This document shows, in pieces, positions 33,862 to 42,867 of a DNA stretch of 64,000 bases (its first letter is position 1; the number at the start of each line of letters is the position of its first letter). Below the pieces are notes generated by a model. That model saw only the letters and a list, made by a program, of their open reading frames with translations, had not been told where the DNA came from and did no database searches. A program made the position numbers and the translations under genes. The stretch is from Selenomonas sp963528755 (GTDB lineage: Bacteria; Bacillota; Negativicutes; Selenomonadales; Selenomonadaceae): positions 124,001-188,000 of the forward strand of contig NZ_CAURXA010000005.1 in NCBI RefSeq assembly GCF_963528755.1. The letters run 5' to 3'.

Positions 33862-36800
33862 ATGAATTCTATATTTGATGTGGGGATCGACATCGGCTCG
33901 ACGACGATCAAGCTCGTCGTCCTTGATCATGAGAAGAAGATCGTGTACAAAAACTACGCACGCCATTTTTCCGAGATCGGTACTTCCCTCTGCGAGAATC
34001 TGGAAAGCCTTAAGAAGATCGTCGGTGGTGAGAAGTTTTCTTTTGCGCTGACCGGATCGGCGGGCATGGGCGTCGCACAACATATCGGGCTGCCTTTCGT
34101 GCAGGAGGTCATCGCGTGCGCTTCAGCTGTAAGGTCGCTGATTCCCGAGACGGATACAGTTGTTGAGCTTGGCGGCGAGGACGCCAAGGTGACGTACTTC
34201 GGCGATGCACCCGAACAGCGCATGAACGGCGTCTGTGCGGGCGGCACGGGTTCTTTCATCGATCACATGGCGTCGCTTCTTTCGACGGATGCGGCAGGAC
34301 TCAATGCACTCGCGGAGAAGGGGAAGCAGATCTATACGATTGCTTCTCGCTGCGGCGTCTTTGCCAAGACAGACATCCAGGCTCTGATGAACGACGGTGC
34401 GGAAAAGGCGGATATTGCCCTTTCCGTTTTTCAGGCTGTCGTCAATCAGACGATCAGCAATCTCGCGCAAGGTCGCCCGATTGCGGGCAAGGTCGCGTTT
34501 CTTGGCGGGCCGCTGCACTTCCTTCCTGCGCTCAGGCAACGCTTCATCGAGACGCTGCAGCTTGCACCCGAGAACGTCGTCGATGCGCCCGACGGAAATT
34601 TTTTCGTCGCGCTCGGTGCGGCACTCTCGGAGGAGACTGAGGTCGTCGATATGGCGCGTCTGGAAGAGAGCATGGAGAAGGCGCGAGACGTGGCGGCGAA
34701 GGAGACGCGGCAGGCGGACTTCACGCTCTTTTCCAATGCAGCGGACTATGCGGCGTTCAAGGAGCGCCATGACCGTGCGAAGGTGCGGCGCGGCGATCTC
34801 GCCGCGTATGAAGGGCCAATCTACATTGGAATCGACGCCGGATCGACGACGACGAAGCTCGCGGCGATCGGTACGAAGCGTGAACTTCTCTACACGTCGT
34901 ACGGCAGCAACCAAGGGTCGCCGCTTCATACGGTCATTCGTGAACTGAAGGGGCTTTACGCCGCGATGAACGAAAGGACGTACATCGCGGGCGCACTTAC
35001 GACGGGGTATGGTGAAGCGATCGTCAAGGCGGCGATTCACGCGGATGCGGGCGAGGTCGAGACGTTCGCCCATTTGCGTGCGGCACAGGAGTTCTGCCCC
35101 GAGGTCACGTTCGTCATGGACATTGGCGGGCAAGACATGAAATGCTTCTTCGTCAAGGACGGCAGCATTGGCAACATCACGCTCAACGAGGCCTGTTCGG
35201 CGGGATGCGGCTCCTTCATCGAGAATTTTGCGCAAGGCCTCAACATGACGGCGGGGGAGTTCGCTGCCATGGCGATGGAGTCGAAAGCGCCCGTCGATCT
35301 CGGTACGCGCTGCACGGTCTTCATGAATTCCAAGGTCAAGCAGGCGCAGAAGGACGGCGCGGCGGTCAGCGACATATCGGCAGGCATCGCTTTTTCCGTC
35401 ATCAAGAATGCGCTCTTTAAGGTCATGCAGCTCAAGGATGTCAAGGAGCTTGGCGAGCATATCGTTGTGCAGGGCGGCACGTTCTACAACGATGCTGTCC
35501 TGTGCTCGATGGAAAAGCTCATCGAGCGCGATGTCGTGCGCCCCGATATATCGGGCCTCATGGGCGCGTATGGCGCGGCTATTCTCGCACAGGAGGAGGG
35601 GCTTGAGCGCTCTTCGATACTCGCTGCCGATGCGCTGGAAGACTTTTCTGTATCGACGAGTTCGTACCGTTGCAGGCATTGCGGCAATCAATGCCTGATC
35701 ACCATGCAGAAGTTCAGCGACGGCAGCAAGTACTTCACGGGCAACCGCTGTGAGCGCGGCATTGGCAAGGCGAAGCGCGAGAATCGGGAGACGGCGAACA
35801 TCTACGATTACAAGTACAAGCGCCTCTTCGCCTACTACAAGCCGCTGACGGGCGCCGCCGCGCCGCGCGGTGCAATCGGATTGCCGCGCGGACTCAACAT
35901 GTACGAGGACTATCCTTTCTGGTTTACATTCTTCACGCAGCTTGGCTACGAGGTCGTGCTGTCGGACAAGTCGTCGGCGGCGCTCTACTACAAGGGCATG
36001 GCGACGGTGCCGTCGGATTCCCTCTGCTATCCGGCGAAGCTCGTGCACGGGCATATCATGGATCTTGTGGAAAAGGGCGTCCAAAAGATTTTTTATCCGT
36101 GCATCCCTTTCAATGTCATCGACGAGCAGCATCCGGGCGACAATCACTACAATTGCCCGGTCGTTGCATCCTATGCAGAGAATATCCGCGCCAATATGGA
36201 CGTGCTGCGCGAAAAGAACATCGAGTTTCTGCAGCCTTTTTTGCCGCTTGACGACAAGAAGCGCATGGTTGAACGCCTTTTTGAGGAACTCGGCGCTTCC
36301 GAAGGTCTTTCCAAGGGCGAGATCAAGGAGGCGGCACTCGCTGCCTACGCGGAACTTGAGAACTACAAGCAGGACGTGCGTGATTACGGCGTGAGCATCC
36401 TGCGCGAGATCGAGCGCACGAAGCAGCCTGCCGTCATGCTCGTCGGCAGGCCGTACCACATCGATCCTGAGATTCATCATGGCATATCCGACATGATCGC
36501 TTCCTACGGTCTTGCCATCTTGTCGGAAGACGCCGTCTATCATCTGCCGGTCAAGGGTGCGGGACTCAACATCGTCAATCAATGGAGCTATCATGCACGC
36601 CTTTACCATGCGGCGCATTTCGTCGCTGAGCACGAAAACTTGACGCTCATCCAGCTCAGTTCCTTCGGCTGCGGACTCGATGCCGTGACGACGGGGCAGG
36701 TCAAGTCGATTCTGGAAAGCCATCATCATATCTACACGATGATCAAGCTCGACGAGGTCAGCAACCTCGGTGCGGCTCGCATACGCCTGCGCTCTTTGAT

Positions 36801-38115
36801 CGCGGCTCTCGCACGCCGCAGGAAGACGCCGTTTCAGCCAACGGCCGCCGAGGCGCGTCCGCGCTTCACGGAGGAGTGCCGCCGCACGCATACGATTCTC
36901 GCGCCGCAGCTTGCACCGATTCATTTCAGCCTCGTGCGTCCCGTGCTCGAAAAGCATGGCTATAAGGTTGTCGTGCCGGCTCTGCCGGACAAGGCGGCGA
37001 TCGATCTCGGGCTGCGCTATGTGAACAACGACATGTGCTATCCCGCCATCGTCGTCATCGGCCAGCTGCTCGCTGCGCTGAAATCGGGCGAGTACGATCC
37101 CGATCACACGTCGATCCTGCTGTTTCAGACGTGTGGACCGTGCCGTGCGACGAACTATATGGCACTGATGCGCCAGGCGCTGAAGTATGCGGGCTATCCG
37201 CAGGTGCCTGTATTCGCGTGCTGGGGACTCGAAACGGATGCGTTCGCCCTCGACCGAAGCTGCTTTGTCGATGCGATCAAGGCGTTCCTTTACGGCGACC
37301 TGCTGCAAAAGCTGAGAAATGCGACACTGCCGTACGAGAAGGAGCGGGGAGCGGCGGAACGGCTGTATGAAAAGTGGCATGAAAAATGCCTTGCCGAGCT
37401 TATGGATGGAAGTTATTTCAAGTATGCGGACACGGTCAGGCGCATGGTGCAGGAGTTTGATGCTCTGCCGCTCGTCGAGGGGATCTGGAAGCCGAAAGTC
37501 GGCATTGTCGGTGAGATTCTCGTCAAGTATCATCCCGTGGCGAACAACCACATCGAGGAGGTCTTGATCGAGGAGGGCGCCGAGGTCGTCATGCCGGACT
37601 TTGCGGACTTCTTCCTCTACATGGCGTACGATTCCATCGTCGAGCGCGAGCTTTTTGCGGGCAGGCTCAAGGACAAGATGTTTGCGCAGATGTTCATCAG
37701 CCTCGTCGAGTTCTTTCGCCGCCCTATGCGAAAGGCGCTGAAGAAGAGTCGTCGCTTCACGCCGCCGTACAAGATCAGCGAAACGGCACGTCTCGCGAAG
37801 AAGCATGTGTCGCTCGGCAATATGGCGGGCGAGGGCTGGTTCCTCACGGGCGAGATGGTCAAGCTCATCCATGAGGGCGTGCCGAATGTCGTCTGCCTGC
37901 AGCCCTTCGGCTGCCTGCCGAACCACATCACGGGCAAGGGCGTCATTCACAGTCTCCGAAGTGATTACAAAGGGGCGAACATCGTGGCGATTGACTGTGA
38001 TCCCGGCTCTTCGGAGGTCAATCAGCTCAACCGCATCAAGTTGATGCTGGCCGTCGCCAAGGAGCGGAATCCGCATCGCGACTCTGCTCCAGCGAATGAT
38101 GCTGAGCGGCGCTGA
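33862..38115 (+). CDS. Giant acyl-CoA dehydratase activase-like protein (BcrAD/BadFG ATPase domains plus DUF2229)
   Basis: A 1417-residue protein. It starts with two actin-like ATPase modules of the 2-hydroxyglutaryl-CoA dehydratase activator class: GIDIGSTTIKLVVLD near residue 8 and GIDAGSTTTKLAAIG near 322, the second with CSAGCGSFIENFAQG near 445, where activators hold a bridging Fe-S cluster. CRHCGNQC follows near 603. From about residue 657 (GLPRGLNMYEDYPFWFTFF) to the end is a DUF2229/HgdB-like region with several conserved Cys (NDMCYPAIV, FQTCGPCRATNY). The activase should push electrons at low potential into an Fe-S partner, here part of the same chain. Such giant proteins are widespread in anaerobic Firmicutes and, as far as I know, have no proven substrate. 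Confidence 0.88.
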   Translation: MNSIFDVGIDIGSTTIKLVVLDHEKKIVYKNYARHFSEIGTSLCENLESLKKIVGGEKFSFALTGSAGMGVAQHIGLPFVQEVIACASAVRSLIPETDTVVELGGEDAKVTYFGDAPEQRMNGVCAGGTGSFIDHMASLLSTDAAGLNALAEKGKQIYTIASRCGVFAKTDIQALMNDGAEKADIALSVFQAVVNQTISNLAQGRPIAGKVAFLGGPLHFLPALRQRFIETLQLAPENVVDAPDGNFFVALGAALSEETEVVDMARLEESMEKARDVAAKETRQADFTLFSNAADYAAFKERHDRAKVRRGDLAAYEGPIYIGIDAGSTTTKLAAIGTKRELLYTSYGSNQGSPLHTVIRELKGLYAAMNERTYIAGALTTGYGEAIVKAAIHADAGEVETFAHLRAAQEFCPEVTFVMDIGGQDMKCFFVKDGSIGNITLNEACSAGCGSFIENFAQGLNMTAGEFAAMAMESKAPVDLGTRCTVFMNSKVKQAQKDGAAVSDISAGIAFSVIKNALFKVMQLKDVKELGEHIVVQGGTFYNDAVLCSMEKLIERDVVRPDISGLMGAYGAAILAQEEGLERSSILAADALEDFSVSTSSYRCRHCGNQCLITMQKFSDGSKYFTGNRCERGIGKAKRENRETANIYDYKYKRLFAYYKPLTGAAAPRGAIGLPRGLNMYEDYPFWFTFFTQLGYEVVLSDKSSAALYYKGMATVPSDSLCYPAKLVHGHIMDLVEKGVQKIFYPCIPFNVIDEQHPGDNHYNCPVVASYAENIRANMDVLREKNIEFLQPFLPLDDKKRMVERLFEELGASEGLSKGEIKEAALAAYAELENYKQDVRDYGVSILREIERTKQPAVMLVGRPYHIDPEIHHGISDMIASYGLAILSEDAVYHLPVKGAGLNIVNQWSYHARLYHAAHFVAEHENLTLIQLSSFGCGLDAVTTGQVKSILESHHHIYTMIKLDEVSNLGAARIRLRSLIAALARRRKTPFQPTAAEARPRFTEECRRTHTILAPQLAPIHFSLVRPVLEKHGYKVVVPALPDKAAIDLGLRYVNNDMCYPAIVVIGQLLAALKSGEYDPDHTSILLFQTCGPCRATNYMALMRQALKYAGYPQVPVFACWGLETDAFALDRSCFVDAIKAFLYGDLLQKLRNATLPYEKERGAAERLYEKWHEKCLAELMDGSYFKYADTVRRMVQEFDALPLVEGIWKPKVGIVGEILVKYHPVANNHIEEVLIEEGAEVVMPDFADFFLYMAYDSIVERELFAGRLKDKMFAQMFISLVEFFRRPMRKALKKSRRFTPPYKISETARLAKKHVSLGNMAGEGWFLTGEMVKLIHEGVPNVVCLQPFGCLPNHITGKGVIHSLRSDYKGANIVAIDCDPGSSEVNQLNRIKLMLAVAKERNPHRDSAPANDAERR

Positions 38116-38123
38116 CGGTTTCG

Positions 38124-39374
38124 GTGAGCGATATGGTCTTGCAGAAAAAGTATAAAGCGACGCTCGCGCTTTCTGTCAGCGTCATCGGCACGCTCGCCGT
38201 CCTGCCTATGGTCGGTAGCGGGTTCCTCTGGGATCTTCTGGAGGCGGCTTTTCTCGCATCGACAGTCGGCGGACTTGCCGACTGGTTCGCTGTCACGGCG
38301 ATCTTCCGAAAGCCCTTGGGAATATCCTACCGTACGGACATCCTGCGCCGGAATCGCACGCGCATCATGCAGGCACTCGTCGACTATGCTGCCAACGATC
38401 TTCTGAGTGCGGCGAACATCATGGCTGTAGCGAGGAAGATCGACATGGCGCAGATGTTCGTCGCCTATCTTGAGGAGCGCGGCGGGCGCGAGCGGATCAA
38501 GGACATCTCCTTCGCCGTGCTTTTGCGTGCGGCTGAGACGATGGATGCAGTGCATGTAGCCGAGCGCATCTGGCCGGCGATTCGCGAGAGCTTCAAGAGC
38601 TTTCCTTTGGAAAAATTCCTGCTGCGGTTCTTCGACATGCTTGCCGAAGAGATGAATAGCGCACGCATCCTGCATGTGGCACTTCGCGCTGTGCGCCGAA
38701 CTCTGCATGACGCGAAGATGCAGGAGGTGCTGCTGGAAAACATTCGTGAGCTGCGCGAGCGGTATGAAAGACAGGCGTCGCTTCGAGCGACGGTCATTCA
38801 GGCGATGGACTTGAGTGATGAGCGCTTGCGGGAAATCGCTGTGAGGCACATGGACGCCTATATCAGCTCCATGCTCAAGGGCGAGGGGGAGGCGTATGAG
38901 CGCCTTGCAGCAGAATTCCGTTCACTGCTGCATTCCCTCGGCAAAAACGATTCGCTGAAACAGGCGATTGCAAAGTGGAAGGAAACGTCCTTCGAACGGA
39001 TCGATCTTTCGGAGCAGTTCGCCCTTTGGCTGGAGCGCAACGCCAAGGGGGAGACGCCCTTTTGGCGCGAACCGTTCTTTCTTCTTGTAGATGGCAAGAT
39101 TGACGAGTTTATCAAGAGGAAGAGTCTGCAGAGGCGTGCGGATGCCATGTTCAAGAATCTTCTTGAAGCGGAGCTGAACGATCATCACGCCTTTATCACG
39201 CAGATGGTCAAGGCGCGGCTGGAGGATTTCTCCGATGACGAGCTCATCGCCTTCGTAGAGAGCCGCGTCGATGACGATCTGCAGATGATTCGCATCAATG
39301 GTTCCGTCGTTGGAGCGATGGCGGGCATGGCGCTTTTCCTCATCGCATACTTTGTGGAAAAGGCGGTGGGCTGA
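38124..39374 (+). CDS. DUF445 membrane-anchored protein (first of two)
   Basis: A 416-residue protein with one or two N-terminal hydrophobic helices, the family signature GGLADWFAVTAIFRKPLG near residue 53, a long helical cytoplasmic or periplasmic middle, and a C-terminal helix GAMAGMALFLIAYFVEKAV preceded by RINGSVVG. GTG 38124 lies eight bases after the activase stop; GGTTTCGGTGAGCG is upstream. Function of DUF445 proteins is not established. Its stop overlaps the ATG of a second copy, so the pair is probably a membrane complex. Confidence 0.85.
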   Translation: MSDMVLQKKYKATLALSVSVIGTLAVLPMVGSGFLWDLLEAAFLASTVGGLADWFAVTAIFRKPLGISYRTDILRRNRTRIMQALVDYAANDLLSAANIMAVARKIDMAQMFVAYLEERGGRERIKDISFAVLLRAAETMDAVHVAERIWPAIRESFKSFPLEKFLLRFFDMLAEEMNSARILHVALRAVRRTLHDAKMQEVLLENIRELRERYERQASLRATVIQAMDLSDERLREIAVRHMDAYISSMLKGEGEAYERLAAEFRSLLHSLGKNDSLKQAIAKWKETSFERIDLSEQFALWLERNAKGETPFWREPFFLLVDGKIDEFIKRKSLQRRADAMFKNLLEAELNDHHAFITQMVKARLEDFSDDELIAFVESRVDDDLQMIRINGSVVGAMAGMALFLIAYFVEKAVG

Positions 39375-40669
39375 TGTTTTGGCGTTCGTGGAACAAGGCG
39401 GACAAGACGCTGCTCTTTGCCGCTGTCGTATTCTTCTTGGCGCTCGCGTTGGTCATCGCATATCCGAAGAGTCTCCTGGCACGCGGCTTTCTCGCCTGTG
39501 CCGACGCTGCGCTCGTCGGCGGCATTGCCGATTGGTTCGCCGTGACGGCGCTCTTCAAGAAGCCGTTGGGCTTCCCATGGCATACGGCGCTTTTGCCGCG
39601 CCGCCGCGAGTCCTTCATCGAAGCGTCGGTCACGCTCGTGCAGAAGGAGTTCTTTTCACGCCGCAAGATTTTCCAAGCCTTGCAGCACATCGACCTCGTC
39701 GCTCGCTTGCTTGAGTTTCTTCGGCGAGAGGATGTGCAGGAAAAGCTCGTCGCGCAGTTCCTGCACTATGTGCGCAGTTTCGCCATGCACATCGATCGCG
39801 AGAAGCAGGCGAATGCCTTTGCGGCCGAGATGCGCAGCGAACTGAAGCGGTCGCGTCCCGAAGAAATTTTTTCTTTGATCGGACGCTGGATGCGCGATGA
39901 CGAGCGCGACCATGTGCTCGTCGCGCGGGCGGCGCAGTTTCTCGCTGAGAAGGCTGCTGCCCCGGAGTTTTCCCGAAAGGTCGAGGATCTGCTCTTCAAC
40001 TATGCGAAGGAAAATGCCAGGAGCACTTGGGACAAGTTCCTGCTCGGCATCGGGCAGATCGCGGACGTCGTGAACTTCGCCGATCTCGCTCACCTCGTGC
40101 GTCATCAGGCCTTGACCGTACTGACGGAATTGGCCGAAAAGGATTCAGCGCTGCAGAGGGAATTTCTTGCAGTATGCTATGAGAAGGCGGAGGAGCTTTG
40201 TGCCGACGAGGAGTTTCGTTCCTTCTCGCTGGAACTGCGCGACGCCATGCTCAGAGGGCTGCCGCTTGAGGAAGCGATCGAGCGAAGTTTGGCGTTCGTG
40301 CAGAAGCATTTCTTCTTGGCGCGGGGCAGGCATAGATTCGACACAGTACTTCCTCTTTTGCGTGAGAAATTTTCTGCCGTCCTCGTAGAAGAGCTGCGGC
40401 GTGCGCTTGCGCTCGTCGGCAAGGATGAGAAGATGCAGCGTGCGATCGACCGGCTGCTCTACGATCTCGCGGCGCGTTCGGCGCTCGCCGCGCAGGATCT
40501 CGTCGCCGTCATCGTGCACGACGTGCTCGCGCGTCTGACGGACGAGCAGCTCAACCATCTCGTCTACGACAAGGTGGAGCCTGATCTCCTGTGGATTCGC
40601 ATGAATGGATCCATCGTCGGCGCGGGTCTGGGGCTTGTCATCTTCGTTTTGCTGCAGCTTGTCCATTGA
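39374..40669 (+). CDS. DUF445 membrane-anchored protein (second of two)
   Basis: A 431-residue paralogue of the preceding protein. Shared features are a hydrophobic N-terminal helix (TLLFAAVVFFLALALVIAYP), GGIADWFAVTALFKKPLGFP near residue 50, a long charged helical middle and RMNGSIVGAGLGLVIFVLLQLV at the end. ATG 39374 overlaps the previous stop. Tandem, diverged copies suggest a hetero-oligomer. No catalytic motif is seen. A TPR protein gene follows after 18 bases. Confidence 0.85.
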   Translation: MFWRSWNKADKTLLFAAVVFFLALALVIAYPKSLLARGFLACADAALVGGIADWFAVTALFKKPLGFPWHTALLPRRRESFIEASVTLVQKEFFSRRKIFQALQHIDLVARLLEFLRREDVQEKLVAQFLHYVRSFAMHIDREKQANAFAAEMRSELKRSRPEEIFSLIGRWMRDDERDHVLVARAAQFLAEKAAAPEFSRKVEDLLFNYAKENARSTWDKFLLGIGQIADVVNFADLAHLVRHQALTVLTELAEKDSALQREFLAVCYEKAEELCADEEFRSFSLELRDAMLRGLPLEEAIERSLAFVQKHFFLARGRHRFDTVLPLLREKFSAVLVEELRRALALVGKDEKMQRAIDRLLYDLAARSALAAQDLVAVIVHDVLARLTDEQLNHLVYDKVEPDLLWIRMNGSIVGAGLGLVIFVLLQLVH

Positions 40670-40687
40670 ATATAATGAGGTGATTTT

Positions 40688-42226
40688 GTGAAAAAAGGGA
40701 TGAAGACGGCAGCTTTGGCTGCTATTCTTGTGGGTTCTGCCGCTTGGTGCGGCTGTTTGCCGGCTGCGGCTTCTGCAGTGGACGATGCGCTCGCGCGTAC
40801 CCTGGGGACGTTCACGCCAGCAGCGCCTGTCGAACCGCAGAAGCCGAAAGCGGAGCAGAGGGAAGAGCAGAAGCAGGTGCAGGAAACGCAGCCGAAGAAA
40901 ACGCACGAGCAAAAGCGAGAATCTGTGCGTGAGGATCGCCGTGAGCAAAAGCCTGCGTCCAATGCTGCTGCTTCGCGCGATGCAGCAAAGCCGATGCAGA
41001 TGCTGCCGAAGCCGGATGCGGGCAAGATGGCGCAGGAACTTCCGAAAGGGCAGGGGGAAGTTGCCGGACAGTCGCCGGACTTCGCCGCAATTCAGAGCGG
41101 CATTGCCAGCTACCAAAAGCGCGATCTCGATGCTGCCTACAGAGAATTCAGCAAGGCGATTGCAATCAATGGAGAAAATCCGACGGCTTTTGTCAATCGT
41201 GGCATCGTCTTGCGCGATATGAAGCGCTATGGGGATGCGCAGAAAGATTTTCTCACGGCGCAGTCCTTCGATCCTCAGAATGCGCTTATTGAATTCGAGA
41301 TGGGATTGACTGCGCTTGCCCAAAATGACAGCGGCACGGCGTTCGCGCACATGGATCGAGCCGTTGCCTTACAACCGGACGATATGGGGGCGCAGATGTA
41401 TCGCGCTTCCTTGCTCTATCGTCTGGGGCGCTTCGATGATGCCATAGATGGCTATACGCATGTGCTCGAAAAAGCCGATGACGCTCTCAAACTGCGCGCC
41501 TATATTGAGCGCGGCTTGGCGAAGGAACAGAAGCAGGATTTTGCTTCTGCCGTGGACGATTATACGACGGCATTGACGCTCGAAAAGGAAAATGTTCCAG
41601 CCTTGAGCCGGCGTGGCGTTTGCCTTGAGCGTTTGGGCAAGCACGAAGAGGCGATTGCAGATTTCACGCATCTTTTGGAAGGCGTGCCCGCCGATCAGGC
41701 GTCGCTCATTTATTTTAATCGTGCGGGAAGTTATCGTGCGCTCGGTCAGCTCAATGAAGCCATCGCCGATTATACGCATGCATTGGAGCATACGTCGGAT
41801 GTACTTCCCATCTACATCGAGCGATCGATTTCCTATCGTTTGATGGATCGGAACGAAGAGGCGCTTCTCGACATTGAGAGGGCGCTGGCAATCGAGCCGA
41901 AGAATGCGGATCTTCTCAACTTGCGTGCGATTGAAAAGATCCAGCTCAATGATGTTCACGGGGCGCTCGCCGATCTTGATACAGCAATCGATCTCGAACC
42001 GAAGAATGCCGCATTCTTTGGTAATCGCGCGGGTGTATTGGAGAATATGGGCGAGAAGGCGAAGGCCATCGACGACTATACGGCGGCGCTTCGGTTGGAG
42101 CCGGGCAATGCCAAATTCTATTATCGCCGCGGTTATCTGTATCGTTTGTCGGGTAAGGCGGTGGAGTCTGAGAGCGACTACAAAGCGGCGACGGCGATTG
42201 AGCCGGATCTTCCCGCCTATAAGTGA
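40688..42226 (+). CDS. Exported tetratricopeptide-repeat (TPR) protein
   Basis: A 512-residue protein. A signal peptide covers about residues 1-30 (two Cys near its end leave open a lipoprotein). A Lys/Glu/Gln-rich, probably disordered linker spans 45-130, and about ten TPR units fill 140-512, each with the usual pattern (AFVNRGIVLRDMKRYGDAQ, LNLRAIEKIQLNDVHGAL, FFGNRAGVLENMGEKAKAID). TPRs form a protein-binding superhelix, so it is likely a periplasmic scaffold. GTG 40688 follows GAGGTG. A two-way terminator follows 12 bases after the stop. Confidence 0.85.
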   Translation: MKKGMKTAALAAILVGSAAWCGCLPAAASAVDDALARTLGTFTPAAPVEPQKPKAEQREEQKQVQETQPKKTHEQKRESVREDRREQKPASNAAASRDAAKPMQMLPKPDAGKMAQELPKGQGEVAGQSPDFAAIQSGIASYQKRDLDAAYREFSKAIAINGENPTAFVNRGIVLRDMKRYGDAQKDFLTAQSFDPQNALIEFEMGLTALAQNDSGTAFAHMDRAVALQPDDMGAQMYRASLLYRLGRFDDAIDGYTHVLEKADDALKLRAYIERGLAKEQKQDFASAVDDYTTALTLEKENVPALSRRGVCLERLGKHEEAIADFTHLLEGVPADQASLIYFNRAGSYRALGQLNEAIADYTHALEHTSDVLPIYIERSISYRLMDRNEEALLDIERALAIEPKNADLLNLRAIEKIQLNDVHGALADLDTAIDLEPKNAAFFGNRAGVLENMGEKAKAIDDYTAALRLEPGNAKFYYRRGYLYRLSGKAVESESDYKAATAIEPDLPAYK

Positions 42227-42237
42227 AGGTGAAATAG

Positions 42238-42264
42238 AAAAGGCTGCCGATGGCAGCCTTTTTT
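42238..42264. terminator. Bidirectional terminator between TPR and SpeD-like genes
   Basis: AAAAGGCTGCC (42238-42248) pairs with GGCAGCCTTTT (42252-42262), loop GAT, with T-runs on both strands. It ends the TPR gene on the plus strand and the convergent SpeD-like gene on the minus strand. Confidence 0.9.
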
Positions 42265-42731
42265 CAAAAGTTCTTCTTGCGGTTGCGACGCGCGAGAAGT
42301 CGGATGACCTTTGCGCCTGTGTTGTGGATGCGCCGAAGCGGCGCGACGCGCGACTTGATCTTTGGCTTCATGTCCTTGGCCTTGCCGAAGTCGCCGCGCT
42401 TGAGGAAGGTCGTGCGAATCTTTTCAGGTTTGAAGAAACTCCTAAGCCCTTTGAAGAGCGTTTCAGGCTCGGCATTCGCGTCACAGAGGAAGATATCGCC
42501 CGCCGCGTAGCGGAGTTCCGTGTAGGTGTGCAGTGCGAGATGTCCCTCCTTGAGGGCGAGGAGGACGACGAAATGACCCTTTTCAATCACCTGCGTGTCG
42601 ACCTGCAGAATGTGAAGGCCCGCTTCCTCGGTGAGACGCCTCAAGGAGGCGACGGTCATCTCCATGTCGAGCAGCTTGTTTTCTTTACAGTTGTATAAGT
42701 CGGCCGTGAGATGCCGTGCGATGATCTTCAA
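42264..42731 (-). CDS. S-adenosylmethionine decarboxylase (SpeD)-like protein lacking the pyruvoyl serine
   Basis: About 155 residues from TTG 42731, chosen because AAAGGAG lies ten bases upstream; the frame is open to 42800 without a ribosome site. RHLTADLYNC near residue 7 and GHLALHTYTELRYAAGDIFLC near 58-78 are the SpeD fold landmarks, with the family His and Cys kept. But family enzymes read ESH, where Ser is cleaved to form the pyruvoyl cofactor, and here it is EGH (codon GGA). Self-cleavage and classic decarboxylation should therefore be impossible. The last 45 residues are very basic (RLLARRNRKKNF), an unusual tail that could bind nucleic acid. It lies divergently next to a nucleosidase-like gene. 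Confidence 0.75.
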   Translation of the reverse strand: MKIIARHLTADLYNCKENKLLDMEMTVASLRRLTEEAGLHILQVDTQVIEKGHFVVLLALKEGHLALHTYTELRYAAGDIFLCDANAEPETLFKGLRSFFKPEKIRTTFLKRGDFGKAKDMKPKIKSRVAPLRRIHNTGAKVIRLLARRNRKKNF

Positions 42732-42793
42732 GAGGGAATCGCTCCTTTGCGGTAAAGTCAAAAAGTTGATCATTTCCATTATAGAGGATTTAG

Positions 42794-42822
42794 TTGACAA
42801 TGTAAAGTTAGAGGCGTATACT
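42794..42822 (+). promoter_or_regulatory. Consensus promoter of the nucleosidase-like gene
   Basis: TTGACA (42794-42799) and TATACT (42817-42822) are 17 bases apart. Transcription should start near 42829, leaving about 40 bases of leader before ATG 42868. Confidence 0.85.
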
Positions 42823-42867
42823 GTTTCGCATTTGCAGAATTTGAGAGAATTTTACGGGGGGAAGAGG

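Noticed and set aside
40671..40676. TATAAT just before the TPR gene
   Set aside because: The matching -35 is poor and transcription would start about five bases before the GTG, leaving no room for the ribosome site.
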